Shown: positions 9,355 through 17,640 of the stretch, in pieces
Layout: the number at the start of each line of letters is the position of its first letter
How positions within the stretch are numbered: position 1 is the stretch's first letter
From: Caloranaerobacter ferrireducens
GTDB lineage: Bacteria; Bacillota; Clostridia; Tissierellales; Thermohalobacteraceae
DNA length: 64,000 nucleotides
NCBI RefSeq assembly: GCF_001730685.1
Contig: NZ_MDJR01000006.1
Span: 62,001-126,000 of the forward strand
Reading direction: 5' to 3'
Position numbers and translations under genes: made by a program
The notes under the pieces: model-generated
Seen by the model: only the letters and a program-made list of their open reading frames with translations
What the model was told of the DNA's origin: nothing
The model's database searches: none

Positions 9355-9378
9355 AAGAGATAGGATAAACCTATCTCT
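9355..9378 (-). terminator. Terminator of the coiled-coil gene; right direct repeat of B1
   Basis: GAGATAGG/CCTATCTC stem with loop ATAAA, immediately after the stop of the gene that ends at 9379. Exact duplicate at 9071-9094. Confidence 0.8.
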
Positions 9379-9924
9379 TTATGAAAGAATATCGATTACT
9401 TCGTCTAATAATACAATCTTCTCAGAAATCTTCTCATTTATAATTGTTTTTAGTTCTATAACTTTATTAATATGTTCTCTTGCTGAATCGAAGTCGTTAT
9501 TTTTTACATCTTCTCTAAATGCTTTTCTTTCAACTCTTATTTGTTCCCATAGACCTTTAATTTCTCTATTTATTTCTCTAATCTGCTTTCTTACTTCTCT
9601 AGCCTCTTTTAAAGCTTCAATATTTCCATTTTCTCTAGCTTCAATATACAAGTCTAATATAGTATCATGTTTTTCTATTATTTGCATTCTTAAACTAAGT
9701 CTTTCTATTCTAAGTTCATTTATTTTGTGTAATTCATCTCTAAATTCTTTCATTGCTTCAAATCTTAGATTTTCTCTTTCTCTAATTTGAAATGGCCTTT
9801 CACTTAATTTGAATGGTTTTTCTGAAAAATCTTTTGCAAAATCATTTGGCCCTTCTGCAAAAACACCTCCTGCAATTGTAAGAAGCATAACACCTACTAA
9901 TAAGAAAGTTAAAAGTTTTTTCAT
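9379..9924 (-). CDS. Secreted, charged coiled-coil protein of unknown function
   Basis: 181 residues. The N-terminus MKKLLTFLLVGVMLLTIAGG followed by VFAEG is a clear Sec signal peptide with a probable cleavage after VFA. The mature part is almost wholly alpha-helical and rich in E, K and R, with heptad-like spacing (about residues 45-175) and no cysteines. I see no LTxxQ motif, so although its size and helicity recall periplasmic CpxP/Spy-type proteins, I do not assign it. It is upstream of the two-component pair and could be its accessory or target; the B1 insertion now separates them. GGAGGGAG precedes the start. Confidence 0.75.
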   Translation of the reverse strand: MKKLLTFLLVGVMLLTIAGGVFAEGPNDFAKDFSEKPFKLSERPFQIRERENLRFEAMKEFRDELHKINELRIERLSLRMQIIEKHDTILDLYIEARENGNIEALKEAREVRKQIREINREIKGLWEQIRVERKAFREDVKNNDFDSAREHINKVIELKTIINEKISEKIVLLDEVIDILS

Positions 9925-10037
9925 ATTAATCTCTCCTCCCTTAATTTTGTTTTTTCTCTTTACACTTTTATTATAAGAGGAGATTTTGGAATAAAAATAT
10001 TATAATTGTGGAAAAAGTGTGTAAAATTATATCCATA

Positions 10038-11165
10038 TTATCCCAAAACTCTCATCATTAAAACAGCAAAATCATCTTGCTTAGCACTCTGTCTAAAATC
10101 ATCTATCTCATCCTCTATATATCCCATGAACTGGTCACCTTCATATTTCATCATATTTAATAACCTATCTATTCCAAATTGCTCTCCTTTTTCATTTATA
10201 GCTTCAACAATTCCATCTGTATAGAATATCAATCTATCACCTTTACTAAGCTTTATTTTGTGTTCATCATAATCTACTTTATCAAATAGATATGTTATCG
10301 GATATCCTTTTGCCTCTAATAATTTAACTTTATTATCTCTTATTAAAATTGGACTACAATTATGACCACCATTTACAAAAGTAAAAATATTTTCTTTTGT
10401 ATTTACAATCCCATAAAATATAGTAAAGTATTTATCATCATCTAATCCAAGTTCAACAAAACCCTTATGAAGCTTTATTAAAGCTTCTCTTGGACTTAAC
10501 TTATAATCTTTTATATCCCTCATGCTTTGTTTAACTAACATAGTTATCATAGAAGCAGATACTCCATGTCCAACTACATCACTTATATATACGCCTACAT
10601 TTTCATCATCAATGTTGAATATATCAAACATATCACCACTTAACATTTCAGAAGGATTATAAATATAATCTATCGACAAATTACCGTATCTTCCTTTTTT
10701 AGGTAATATTCTCTCTTGTAATTTACGTGCAAATGATATTTCACTACGCATTTTTTCATTTTTTTTAATCAACTCATACTCAAGCTTTCTTTCTTTCGTA
10801 ACATCTCTAAAAACCTCAACTGCTGCATAAATATTACCTTGATTATCTCGAACAGGTGAGCTTTTTACAGCAAAAATCCTATCATCTATAATTTCTTCCT
10901 TCTCTAATATTTCACCAGTTTTTATTGTTGATTGTGTAATGCAAGTTTTACAGTGACAAGGTTTTTTTAACGCTGAATAGCACTTACTGCCTACTATATC
11001 TTCTCCTAATTCTTCTCTCATAGTCTTATTAGCATATATTATTGTTCCATCTCTATCAATTACTCTAACCCAATCAATCATACCATCTAATATATCATAA
11101 GATAACCTTTGATAGATTTCTATTTTTTCATCTTGCTTCAAACCTTCTTTCAACATAAGCCCCAC
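10038..11165 (-). CDS. PAS domain-containing PP2C (SpoIIE/RsbU-type) serine phosphatase
   Basis: 375 residues. A PAS domain (about 15-125) starts ILDGMIDWVRVIDRDGTIIYANK and contains a Cys-rich stretch, CYSALKKPCHCKTC, that might bind a metal or sense redox state. A short coiled coil leads into the SpoIIE/PP2C domain: GDMFDIF and SDVVGHGVSASMI supply metal-binding Asp residues, then NGGHN, FYTDGI and DDFAVL. Such proteins dephosphorylate anti-sigma antagonists in partner-switching circuits. No partner gene is adjacent. Confidence 0.9.
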   Translation of the reverse strand: MGLMLKEGLKQDEKIEIYQRLSYDILDGMIDWVRVIDRDGTIIYANKTMREELGEDIVGSKCYSALKKPCHCKTCITQSTIKTGEILEKEEIIDDRIFAVKSSPVRDNQGNIYAAVEVFRDVTKERKLEYELIKKNEKMRSEISFARKLQERILPKKGRYGNLSIDYIYNPSEMLSGDMFDIFNIDDENVGVYISDVVGHGVSASMITMLVKQSMRDIKDYKLSPREALIKLHKGFVELGLDDDKYFTIFYGIVNTKENIFTFVNGGHNCSPILIRDNKVKLLEAKGYPITYLFDKVDYDEHKIKLSKGDRLIFYTDGIVEAINEKGEQFGIDRLLNMMKYEGDQFMGYIEDEIDDFRQSAKQDDFAVLMMRVLG

Positions 11166-11322
11166 TCCTTATGTAATGATTTTACATCTTTAATTAGCTA
11201 AAAAAATACTACGTTTATTTCATTATACCATAAGAACATAAGTTTCTTTTTCTTAGGGTTACAATTTAGTATAAATTATTATAAAATATTTTTGATAGGA
11301 TAATCTATAGGAGTTGAATTAT

Positions 11323-11760
11323 ATGATTACAATAGAATCAATAGAAAAAAAATTAAAAGAAAAAGGCTTAAAGCTAACTAATCAGAGAAAAGCAATTATA
11401 GAAGTTCTATTCGAAAATAAAGACAATTTTTTAACAGCAGAAGAGATTTTCTTAAAATCTAAAGAAAAATGTCCTCAAACTAATTTTTCTACAATTTATC
11501 GCAACTTAGAAATCCTTACTAACCTCAATATAATCCATAGAACTAATATAAAAAATAATACATCTATATTCGAGCTAGTACAAAATGATTCACACCATCA
11601 CCACATCATTTGCAAAAAATGCGGTAAAACGGAATTTATAAATTTTTGTCCCTTAGATAAAGTTCTACCAGAAGTATATAAAAAAAATTTTATTCTGACA
11701 GATCATAAATTCGAACTATATGGATACTGTGATAAATGTAAAAAAAATAAGGGTAGTTAG
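11323..11760 (+). CDS. Fur-family metalloregulator, probably Zur-like
   Basis: 145 residues from ATG 11323, nine bases after AGGAG; the frame also opens at a TTG abutting that site, which is unlikely. A winged helix (LTNQRKAIIEVLFE, STIYRNLEIL) is followed by a metal domain with SHHHHIICKKCGKTEF and a C-terminal YCDKC pair. CXXC...CXXC is the structural zinc site of Fur, Zur and PerR. It converges on a zinc-type ABC transporter operon, so regulation by zinc is the best guess; PerR cannot be excluded from sequence alone. Confidence 0.88.
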   Translation: MITIESIEKKLKEKGLKLTNQRKAIIEVLFENKDNFLTAEEIFLKSKEKCPQTNFSTIYRNLEILTNLNIIHRTNIKNNTSIFELVQNDSHHHHIICKKCGKTEFINFCPLDKVLPEVYKKNFILTDHKFELYGYCDKCKKNKGS

Positions 11761-11770
11761 TGAACTACCC
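11751..11770. terminator. Shared terminator between fur-type gene and zinc transporter operon
   Basis: GGGTAGTT and AACTACCC form a perfect 8-bp stem that includes the regulator's stop codon. A strong T run follows only on the minus strand, so it mainly ends the transporter operon. Confidence 0.75.
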
Positions 11771-11775
11771 TAGCT

Positions 11776-12612
11776 TTAACTATTATTTAAAGCCTTTTTT
11801 AGTTTTATTTTGAGAACTAGATTTTTTAACATAATAGTTAAAATTAACATTAATACAGAAAACAACACAATAGTTCCTCCTGGAGCTATTTCAAGATAAT
11901 ATGAAATAAAAATCCCAAATACAACTGATATTTCTGCAAATATTATAGAAAGAAAAGTAGCCTGTTTAAAACTTCTAGCTATTTGAAGACTTGTTGCTAC
12001 TGGCATAACCATCATCGAAGATACTAACAATATTCCAACTATTCTCATTGAAACTGTTATTGTCATAGCAACCAAAACAATAAAAAGCAAATTAATTATT
12101 TTCACTGGAACCCCAGCAATTTTTGCTGCTTCTTCATCAAAAGTTATGAAGAAAAGTTCTTTATAAAATAGTTTTACAAAAGCTACTATAATTAATCCTA
12201 ATCCTATTATCATATATACATCTGTTTTACTAACAGTTATAATACTGCCAAATAAATAACTCATTAAATCTACATTGAGCGACTTTGCAAAACTAATTAA
12301 AACAACTGCAATACTTATTCCTAAAGACAATATAATTGCTATTGCCAATTCCGCAAAATCTTCATAACTTTTTCTTAATTTCTCTATAGCCAAAGCTGCC
12401 GATGCAGAAAACAATAAAGCTGTGCCTAAAGGATAAATTCCCGCTAATAATCCTGCTGCCACTCCTGATAGAGCTACATGAGACAAACTATCTCCAATTA
12501 AAGACATCCTTCTTAACACAACAAAGATTCCAATAAGAGGACATATTATGCCTATTATAATCCCCGCAGCTAAAGCTCTTTGCATGAAACTGTATCTAAG
12601 CAAATCTATCAT
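11776..12612 (-). CDS. znuB: Zinc/manganese ABC transporter permease (ZnuB type)
   Basis: 278 residues with about eight hydrophobic segments, the ABC-3 family. MQRALAAGIIIGIICPLIGIFVVLRRMSLIGDSLSHVALSG is the conserved N-terminal region, including the cytoplasmic loop that docks the ATPase. It forms the transmembrane channel for metal delivered by the lipoprotein upstream. Third gene of the ZnuA-ZnuC-ZnuB operon. Zinc rather than manganese is inferred from the His-rich binding protein and the neighbouring Fur-type regulator. Confidence 0.9.
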   Translation of the reverse strand: MIDLLRYSFMQRALAAGIIIGIICPLIGIFVVLRRMSLIGDSLSHVALSGVAAGLLAGIYPLGTALLFSASAALAIEKLRKSYEDFAELAIAIILSLGISIAVVLISFAKSLNVDLMSYLFGSIITVSKTDVYMIIGLGLIIVAFVKLFYKELFFITFDEEAAKIAGVPVKIINLLFIVLVAMTITVSMRIVGILLVSSMMVMPVATSLQIARSFKQATFLSIIFAEISVVFGIFISYYLEIAPGGTIVLFSVLMLILTIMLKNLVLKIKLKKALNNS

Positions 12613-12645
12613 AGCTTATACTCCTTCTTTAATTTTGTTCCTCTA

Positions 12646-13362
12646 TTACTTTCTATAATTTCCTAATTCATGAAATGATGTTTTAGAGTTTTTATCATGT
12701 ATTATTAATTTTCTATTTTCTATACATATAGCTTTTTTTACTCTATCACTAATAACACCAACATCATGAGTAACCATAACTATTGTAATTTTCATCTCGC
12801 TATTTAAATTATCTAGCAGTTTATAAAATTCTTCCTGTGATTTTATATCTATGCCGACAGTAGGCTCATCTAAGAAAATTACTTCTGGAGAATTAACTAG
12901 AGCTCTAGCTATAAAAACCCTTTGCTGCTGGCCTCCCGATAAATCTCCGATCAATTTGTTTTTATACTTTTCCATATTAACAATTTTAAGAGCATTATGA
13001 ACTAATTCTAAATGATTTCGCTTAATTGACTTAAAAAGCCCAATTTTAGGATACAGGTTAGATGCAACAACTTCCTCTACAGTAGCAGGAAACTTTTTAT
13101 TAAACGAATTTGATTTCTGAGCGACATAGCCAACCTTATCCCAATTGTTGAACTTTTTTATATCTTGACCAAATAATCTGATTTCACCCTTTACAGGCTT
13201 TAAAATATTTAGCATAAGCTTTATTAGCGTACTTTTACCAGAACCATTTGGTCCTACTATACCTATATAATCCCCTTCATAAATATCTAAATTTATATCC
13301 TCTAATATCATTTTATCTCTATAACCAAAAAATAAGCTTTTAATACTAATTATAGCCTTCAT
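12646..13362 (-). CDS. znuC: Zinc/manganese ABC transporter ATP-binding protein (ZnuC type)
   Basis: About 238 residues. Walker A GPNGSGKST, Q-loop VAQKSN, signature LSGGQQQR, Walker B VIFLDEP and the switch His in VMVTHD are all intact. A GTG at 13371 overlaps the previous gene's stop; ATG 13362, with GGGTG upstream, is the likelier start. It energises metal import with the permease that follows. Confidence 0.92.
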   Translation of the reverse strand: MKAIISIKSLFFGYRDKMILEDINLDIYEGDYIGIVGPNGSGKSTLIKLMLNILKPVKGEIRLFGQDIKKFNNWDKVGYVAQKSNSFNKKFPATVEEVVASNLYPKIGLFKSIKRNHLELVHNALKIVNMEKYKNKLIGDLSGGQQQRVFIARALVNSPEVIFLDEPTVGIDIKSQEEFYKLLDNLNSEMKITIVMVTHDVGVISDRVKKAICIENRKLIIHDKNSKTSFHELGNYRK

Positions 13363-13363
13363 A

Positions 13364-14314
13364 TTATTCACCCAAAGTTTTTATTAGTGTTTCAAGATTT
13401 TCTTCCATTGTTTTCAAATAATCCTTACCTAAGTCCATTTCTTCTTTCGTTAACCCTCCGATTGGATTTAACACAGCAGTTTTTGCACCAACTTCTCGAG
13501 CTAAAACTTCAGCTAATTTAGGACTTGTTAATGTTTCAAAATATATATATTTTATTTTTTTATCTTTCATAATATCAGCAATCTCAGACAGTTTAGCAGC
13601 GCTAGGCTCTTCCTCCGGATTAAGTCCTCTAATTGGAATTTGTATAAGACCATATCTATCCGCCATATAACCAAAAGCTGCATGTGATACTACTATTTCC
13701 CTATTTTTAACTTTGCTTAATTCTATTTTATATTTTTCATCTAATGCTTTTAACTTTTCAGCAAACTCTTTAAAATTCTTTTCATAGAAATCTTTATTTT
13801 TATAATCTGCTTTTATAAATGCATTCTTTATATTTTCCGCCTGTTTCATAGCTCTAATAGGATCTAACCATACATGCGGATCATATTCTCCATGATGATG
13901 TTTTTTTTCTTCTTCATGTTCGTGAATGTCATGGTCTTGAATTTTTAAAAGTTTTACATTTTCAGAAGCTTTTACAACAATAAGATTTTTATTGTCTATA
14001 GTATTTAAAAGTTTCTCAGCCCATGGCTCCATCATAACTCCATTGTATATAAACACATCTGCATTTTCCATTTTAGCCATAAGCTTTGCAGTTGGCTCCC
14101 AATCATGCGGCTGAGCCCCTGGAGGAATCATCAAATGTAATTCTATCTTATCTTTTCCTATATTTTTTGCAAAATCATACATAGGATAAATACTTGCATA
14201 TACTTTTAGTTTATCTTCTGCATTCTGTCCTTCAGTTTTTATATCTTTACTTACGCAACCAACAGCAAAAATAATCATAGATATTAGTATTAAACTTATA
14301 ATTTTCTTAGTCAA
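13364..14314 (-). CDS. znuA: Zinc-binding lipoprotein of the ABC transporter (ZnuA type)
   Basis: 316 residues, cluster A-I binding protein. The signal peptide ends in lipobox FAVGC. A His/Glu-rich loop (HDIHEHEEEKKHHHGEYDPHVW, about 134-155) sits in front of the metal-ligand segment, the hallmark of zinc-specific members. Further ligands are expected at SHAAFGYMADRYGL and in the C-terminal ETLTSP region. First gene of the operon. An A repeat lies between it and its divergent neighbour. Confidence 0.93.
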   Translation of the reverse strand: MTKKIISLILISMIIFAVGCVSKDIKTEGQNAEDKLKVYASIYPMYDFAKNIGKDKIELHLMIPPGAQPHDWEPTAKLMAKMENADVFIYNGVMMEPWAEKLLNTIDNKNLIVVKASENVKLLKIQDHDIHEHEEEKKHHHGEYDPHVWLDPIRAMKQAENIKNAFIKADYKNKDFYEKNFKEFAEKLKALDEKYKIELSKVKNREIVVSHAAFGYMADRYGLIQIPIRGLNPEEEPSAAKLSEIADIMKDKKIKYIYFETLTSPKLAEVLAREVGAKTAVLNPIGGLTKEEMDLGKDYLKTMEENLETLIKTLGE

Positions 14315-14365
14315 AATGACCCCTCCTTTTAAAATTTAAAAATGTTACAACAGCAAAATATTTCG

Positions 14366-14478
14366 AACAAAATCTTTAATTTAAATAAATTAAAGTAGAT
14401 TTTGTTGAAATCCATAAACGGAAATTATATTGAATTTATCTACAATCCAATGTAGTTTATAATTTCCTATGAATTATA
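14366..14478 (-). repeat. Family A two-hairpin repeat, copy A2
   Basis: 113 bp in the same orientation as A1. Hairpin 2 is partly decayed (TAAAGTAGATTTTG arm) and the end reads GAATTATA instead of GGATTATA. It fills most of the 295-bp gap between znuA and the divergent gene at 14619. Confidence 0.8.
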
Positions 14479-14618
14479 ACAAAAATATATCACTAAAATA
14501 ACCTAAATGCAAGTAATTCCTATTTGCATTTAGAAAATATGTTTTAAACATATAATACTCGAATTTAATTTTCGGATATACTATATATTGAAAAAAATTC
14601 TATCTTCGAGTGATGAAT

Positions 14619-15518
14619 ATGAGAAAAAAGCTATTTTTCTTTACATTGATATTATGTATTTTATTTTTTCTAAAAATAAATATCTATAATACTTTAAAAA
14701 GTTATATTATTATGTATCCATACAGCTATTATAATAGATTAAATAGTATAACCTATAAAAGGAATATTAAATTCTATATTCCCGGTGGCCTTATCACAAA
14801 AGAAAAAGACTGGTATCCCTTTGTGCTAACTTTTAATGATAATGAAGGTTTTTCAAAATATACTGGGAAGAAGTTGTCTTTAACTATTTTTTACAACTTT
14901 GGATATTTTAAACTCAAAGAAGGATTATCCAGCTATTATGACCCAGAGTCTCCTTATTACAGTAGTTTTTATGGAGGATATGTTATATATAACAATGAAA
15001 ATTCAAATACCCCTTATGGTTTTGACATTAACGGAAAAATTAAAATAGAAGAATTAGAATCTGTCCCTAGATATGACCAAACTAGATTAGTTTTACCCTC
15101 TTTAGGATGTCCTAAATATAAAATCTATTTTAAAAGTAAAATTGATAAAATAAAATACAATATAGACTATTTAGGTATAAAAGATTGGGTTAAAATCGAC
15201 TCAACAGTAATCACTAATGGCCCAAATCATAAATATAGAAAAAAACATTTAGGATATATACAATACGGCAAACCACCTAATAATTATTCTGGAGAAGATT
15301 TTCCATTAGTAAATTTAAAAGGAAGAATTTATGCAAAATATTTTAGTAATTATAAAATGACTATAATATTATATATAGTTGCGCCTAATATAGGTACTAT
15401 CGAAACTTGTGATAAAAATATATTATCTAAATCTAAAATAAAAAGAGTAACAATAAAAGAACAAATCAAATCAACTATCACAAGTATTTTTAATAGTTTA
15501 TTGTCTCACATTTTATAA
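14619..15518 (+). CDS. Membrane-anchored or secreted protein of unknown function
   Basis: About 299 residues. One N-terminal hydrophobic helix (KKLFFFTLILCILFFLKI) without a clear cleavage site suggests an anchor. The rest is Tyr/Asn/Lys-rich and probably beta-strand rich, e.g. YNFGYFKLKEG and SPYYSSFYGGYVIY. I recognise no family. Start choice among GTG 14610, ATG 14613 and ATG 14619 is uncertain; the last is best spaced from GAGTG. Its last 13 bp overlap the 3' end of the convergent radical SAM gene. Possible weak AT-rich accessory gene. Confidence 0.6.
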   Translation: MRKKLFFFTLILCILFFLKINIYNTLKSYIIMYPYSYYNRLNSITYKRNIKFYIPGGLITKEKDWYPFVLTFNDNEGFSKYTGKKLSLTIFYNFGYFKLKEGLSSYYDPESPYYSSFYGGYVIYNNENSNTPYGFDINGKIKIEELESVPRYDQTRLVLPSLGCPKYKIYFKSKIDKIKYNIDYLGIKDWVKIDSTVITNGPNHKYRKKHLGYIQYGKPPNNYSGEDFPLVNLKGRIYAKYFSNYKMTIILYIVAPNIGTIETCDKNILSKSKIKRVTIKEQIKSTITSIFNSLLSHIL

Positions 15519-17002
15519 TTTAAAACCAATTTAACTTTTGAAATAAAATTTCTAAATTTAGATATCTTTTTCATAACCTTTTGTAATAATACAACCACTT
15601 TTTCCTTATTGCCTTTTTCTATTTCATTAGATAACACTTTAATAAATGGTCTTAAAGATGAAAACTGAGTTAGATATATCAAAGAAATCCATACATTATT
15701 TTCTGTTATTCTATTTGAAGCAGGTCCCCAGTACATATCATATTGTTCTTGAATAGAACTATACATTATCTTTTCAAGCTCGTCTTCTGTAAGTAATCCT
15801 CTTTTTATAGCCATTTGTACTATATCTGTTCCTGGTAAAAAGTTTAACCCATGAAGTTGCAATTCAAATGGTGGTTCAAGTTTTAAACATAGTTTATAAG
15901 TTTCTTTTAAATCTTCTACTGTTTCAAATGGATGTTTAAGCATAAAATCATATATTACTCTAGGTACTTTACATTCTGATAATATTTTACTTGATCTGAT
16001 AATCTGTTCTTGTGTTTCTGTTCTACGAAAAATCTCTTTTCTAACTCTCAAAGAACCACTTTGTATACCTACAACAATTTGATATAACCCTGCTTCAACT
16101 AAATTTTCTATAACGCTTTTTCTAATTTTTAATGGATGTCCCCATATTTTAAACGGCAAACCAATTTCCTTTTTATATCTTTCTTTAAACTCTTCTATCC
16201 ATTCTTCATCATCAGGAAATATCTCATCCCAAAAATGTACAAATTTTAGATTTTTTATTTTTTCCTTTGCTTCGTTTAGCTCTTTCATAACACTATCTAC
16301 ACTTCTAAATCTAATAAATCGACCTTTATTTAAATAAAGTCTTTTTATGTTAATAGAACTACAATAAGAACAAGCAAATGGACATCCTCTAGATGCCGTT
16401 AGCTCATATCCCATTGACCTTAACTGAGGATCTCCTTCTTTAAGTTCATTATTAAATATATAATATTTATGGTATCCCCCTATCTCAGGATACCCTAGAC
16501 TGTCTAAATCTTGTATAAGAGGTCTTACTTCATTAATTATTATCTCTCCACTTTCATTTATAAAAGCAAGATTCCTTATATCTGATAGATCATTATTTTC
16601 TTCAAGTTTATTTAGTAATTCTACTAATGCCTCTTCTCCTTCGCCTCTTATTACAAAGTCACAATGTTTAAGAGCCCTTTCAGGAAATAAAGTTGGATAA
16701 ACGCCTCCCCAAATAATAGGTATATTAAATTTTTCTTTTATTCTGTTATTAACAAGGTATACCGACTCTAGATAAAGAGAAGACATAACACTAAGTCCTA
16801 TATAAGAAGGTTCTATCTTTTTTATAAGCTCTTCTAATAAATCTAGCTCTTTACTACTTGCTTTACTTGGCTTTATACTGTTAAATTCTTTAAAAAAAAG
16901 TATATGTGGTATATATCCATGTTTTTTTAGATAATTAGCAAGATATCTTACTCCTAAGGCCTTCTCATTATAAAAGCCGATAAGTAAAACAGTCTTTCCC
17001 AT
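15506..17002 (-). CDS. B12-binding-domain radical SAM protein
   Basis: 498 residues. The N-terminal cobalamin-binding-like Rossmann domain (about 1-140) begins VLLIGFYNEKALGVRYLANYLK and has GGVYPTLFPERAL. The radical SAM core has the CxxxCxxC cluster motif in GCPFACSYCSS (about 206-216) and the strand-loop VVGIQSGSLRVRKEIFRR. Members include methyltransferases and cyclases in secondary metabolism and lipid or cofactor synthesis; the substrate cannot be predicted and no biosynthetic partner is adjacent. No DxHxxG motif is visible in the N-domain, so B12 binding would be base-off without a His ligand, as in many class B enzymes. Confidence 0.87.
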   Translation of the reverse strand: MGKTVLLIGFYNEKALGVRYLANYLKKHGYIPHILFFKEFNSIKPSKASSKELDLLEELIKKIEPSYIGLSVMSSLYLESVYLVNNRIKEKFNIPIIWGGVYPTLFPERALKHCDFVIRGEGEEALVELLNKLEENNDLSDIRNLAFINESGEIIINEVRPLIQDLDSLGYPEIGGYHKYYIFNNELKEGDPQLRSMGYELTASRGCPFACSYCSSINIKRLYLNKGRFIRFRSVDSVMKELNEAKEKIKNLKFVHFWDEIFPDDEEWIEEFKERYKKEIGLPFKIWGHPLKIRKSVIENLVEAGLYQIVVGIQSGSLRVRKEIFRRTETQEQIIRSSKILSECKVPRVIYDFMLKHPFETVEDLKETYKLCLKLEPPFELQLHGLNFLPGTDIVQMAIKRGLLTEDELEKIMYSSIQEQYDMYWGPASNRITENNVWISLIYLTQFSSLRPFIKVLSNEIEKGNKEKVVVLLQKVMKKISKFRNFISKVKLVLNYKM

Positions 17003-17127
17003 ATTTATCCTCCTAAAGACTCTTTAAATAATCTTTAATTTGTCTTATTTTCTTAATATAACAATAAAACAGTATTTATATACAAAATTAGTTAACTAAA
17101 AACACAGGATAAATACAGGAAACAAAA

Positions 17128-17150
17128 AAAGGATGGTTACCCCATCCTTT
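17128..17150 (-). terminator. Terminator of the cupin gene
   Basis: AAAGGATGG and CCATCCTTT pair around a 5-nt loop, followed on the minus strand by a T run. The stem includes the cupin stop codon region. Confidence 0.8.
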
Positions 17151-17496
17151 ATTGATGTCCTTTTTCAGGTACTATACAAATAAAAGCAAATTCTTCTTCA
17201 CCAATATTTTTAAATTGATGAATTTTACCAGCTGGTACATATGCAAATGAACCTGGCTCTAGTTCGTAATCTTTACCATCTAGGTGCAACATTCCTTTAC
17301 CCCTTATTATGTAATTAATATGTGGCCAATCATGTGTATGTCTTGGAGTATATCCTCCTTTTCCAAGCTCAAACACACGCATTACATGTCCTTCCCAACC
17401 CTCTTTTGGTGAAATCAGTACTTTCATTGTTGCATCTTTTACCTGAGGATTTTCTATTTTTATACCCTCAACATTCTTTACATGGGAAACTATCAT
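17149..17496 (-). CDS. Small single-domain cupin protein
   Basis: 115 residues forming one double-stranded beta-helix. Cupin motif 1 reads TPRHTHDWPHINYIIRGKG (about 51-69), giving His ligands, and motif 2 PGSFAYVPAGKIHQFKN (about 83-99) gives the last His. Metal binding is therefore likely. Such proteins range from sugar or amino-acid dioxygenases to simple ligand binders. Monocistronic, with GGAGGGG before the ATG and its own terminator. Confidence 0.87.
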   Translation of the reverse strand: MIVSHVKNVEGIKIENPQVKDATMKVLISPKEGWEGHVMRVFELGKGGYTPRHTHDWPHINYIIRGKGMLHLDGKDYELEPGSFAYVPAGKIHQFKNIGEEEFAFICIVPEKGHQ

Positions 17497-17640
17497 ATTA
17501 ACCCCTCCTATATAGCAGTCTAATTATATTATATTACATTTTTGAGAAAACCACCAATAATTACAAACTAATAAAATTATTTTGATACTCGAAATAATTA
17601 GTGATATAATATATTTTAGTAATTTAATTGGAGGAATACT

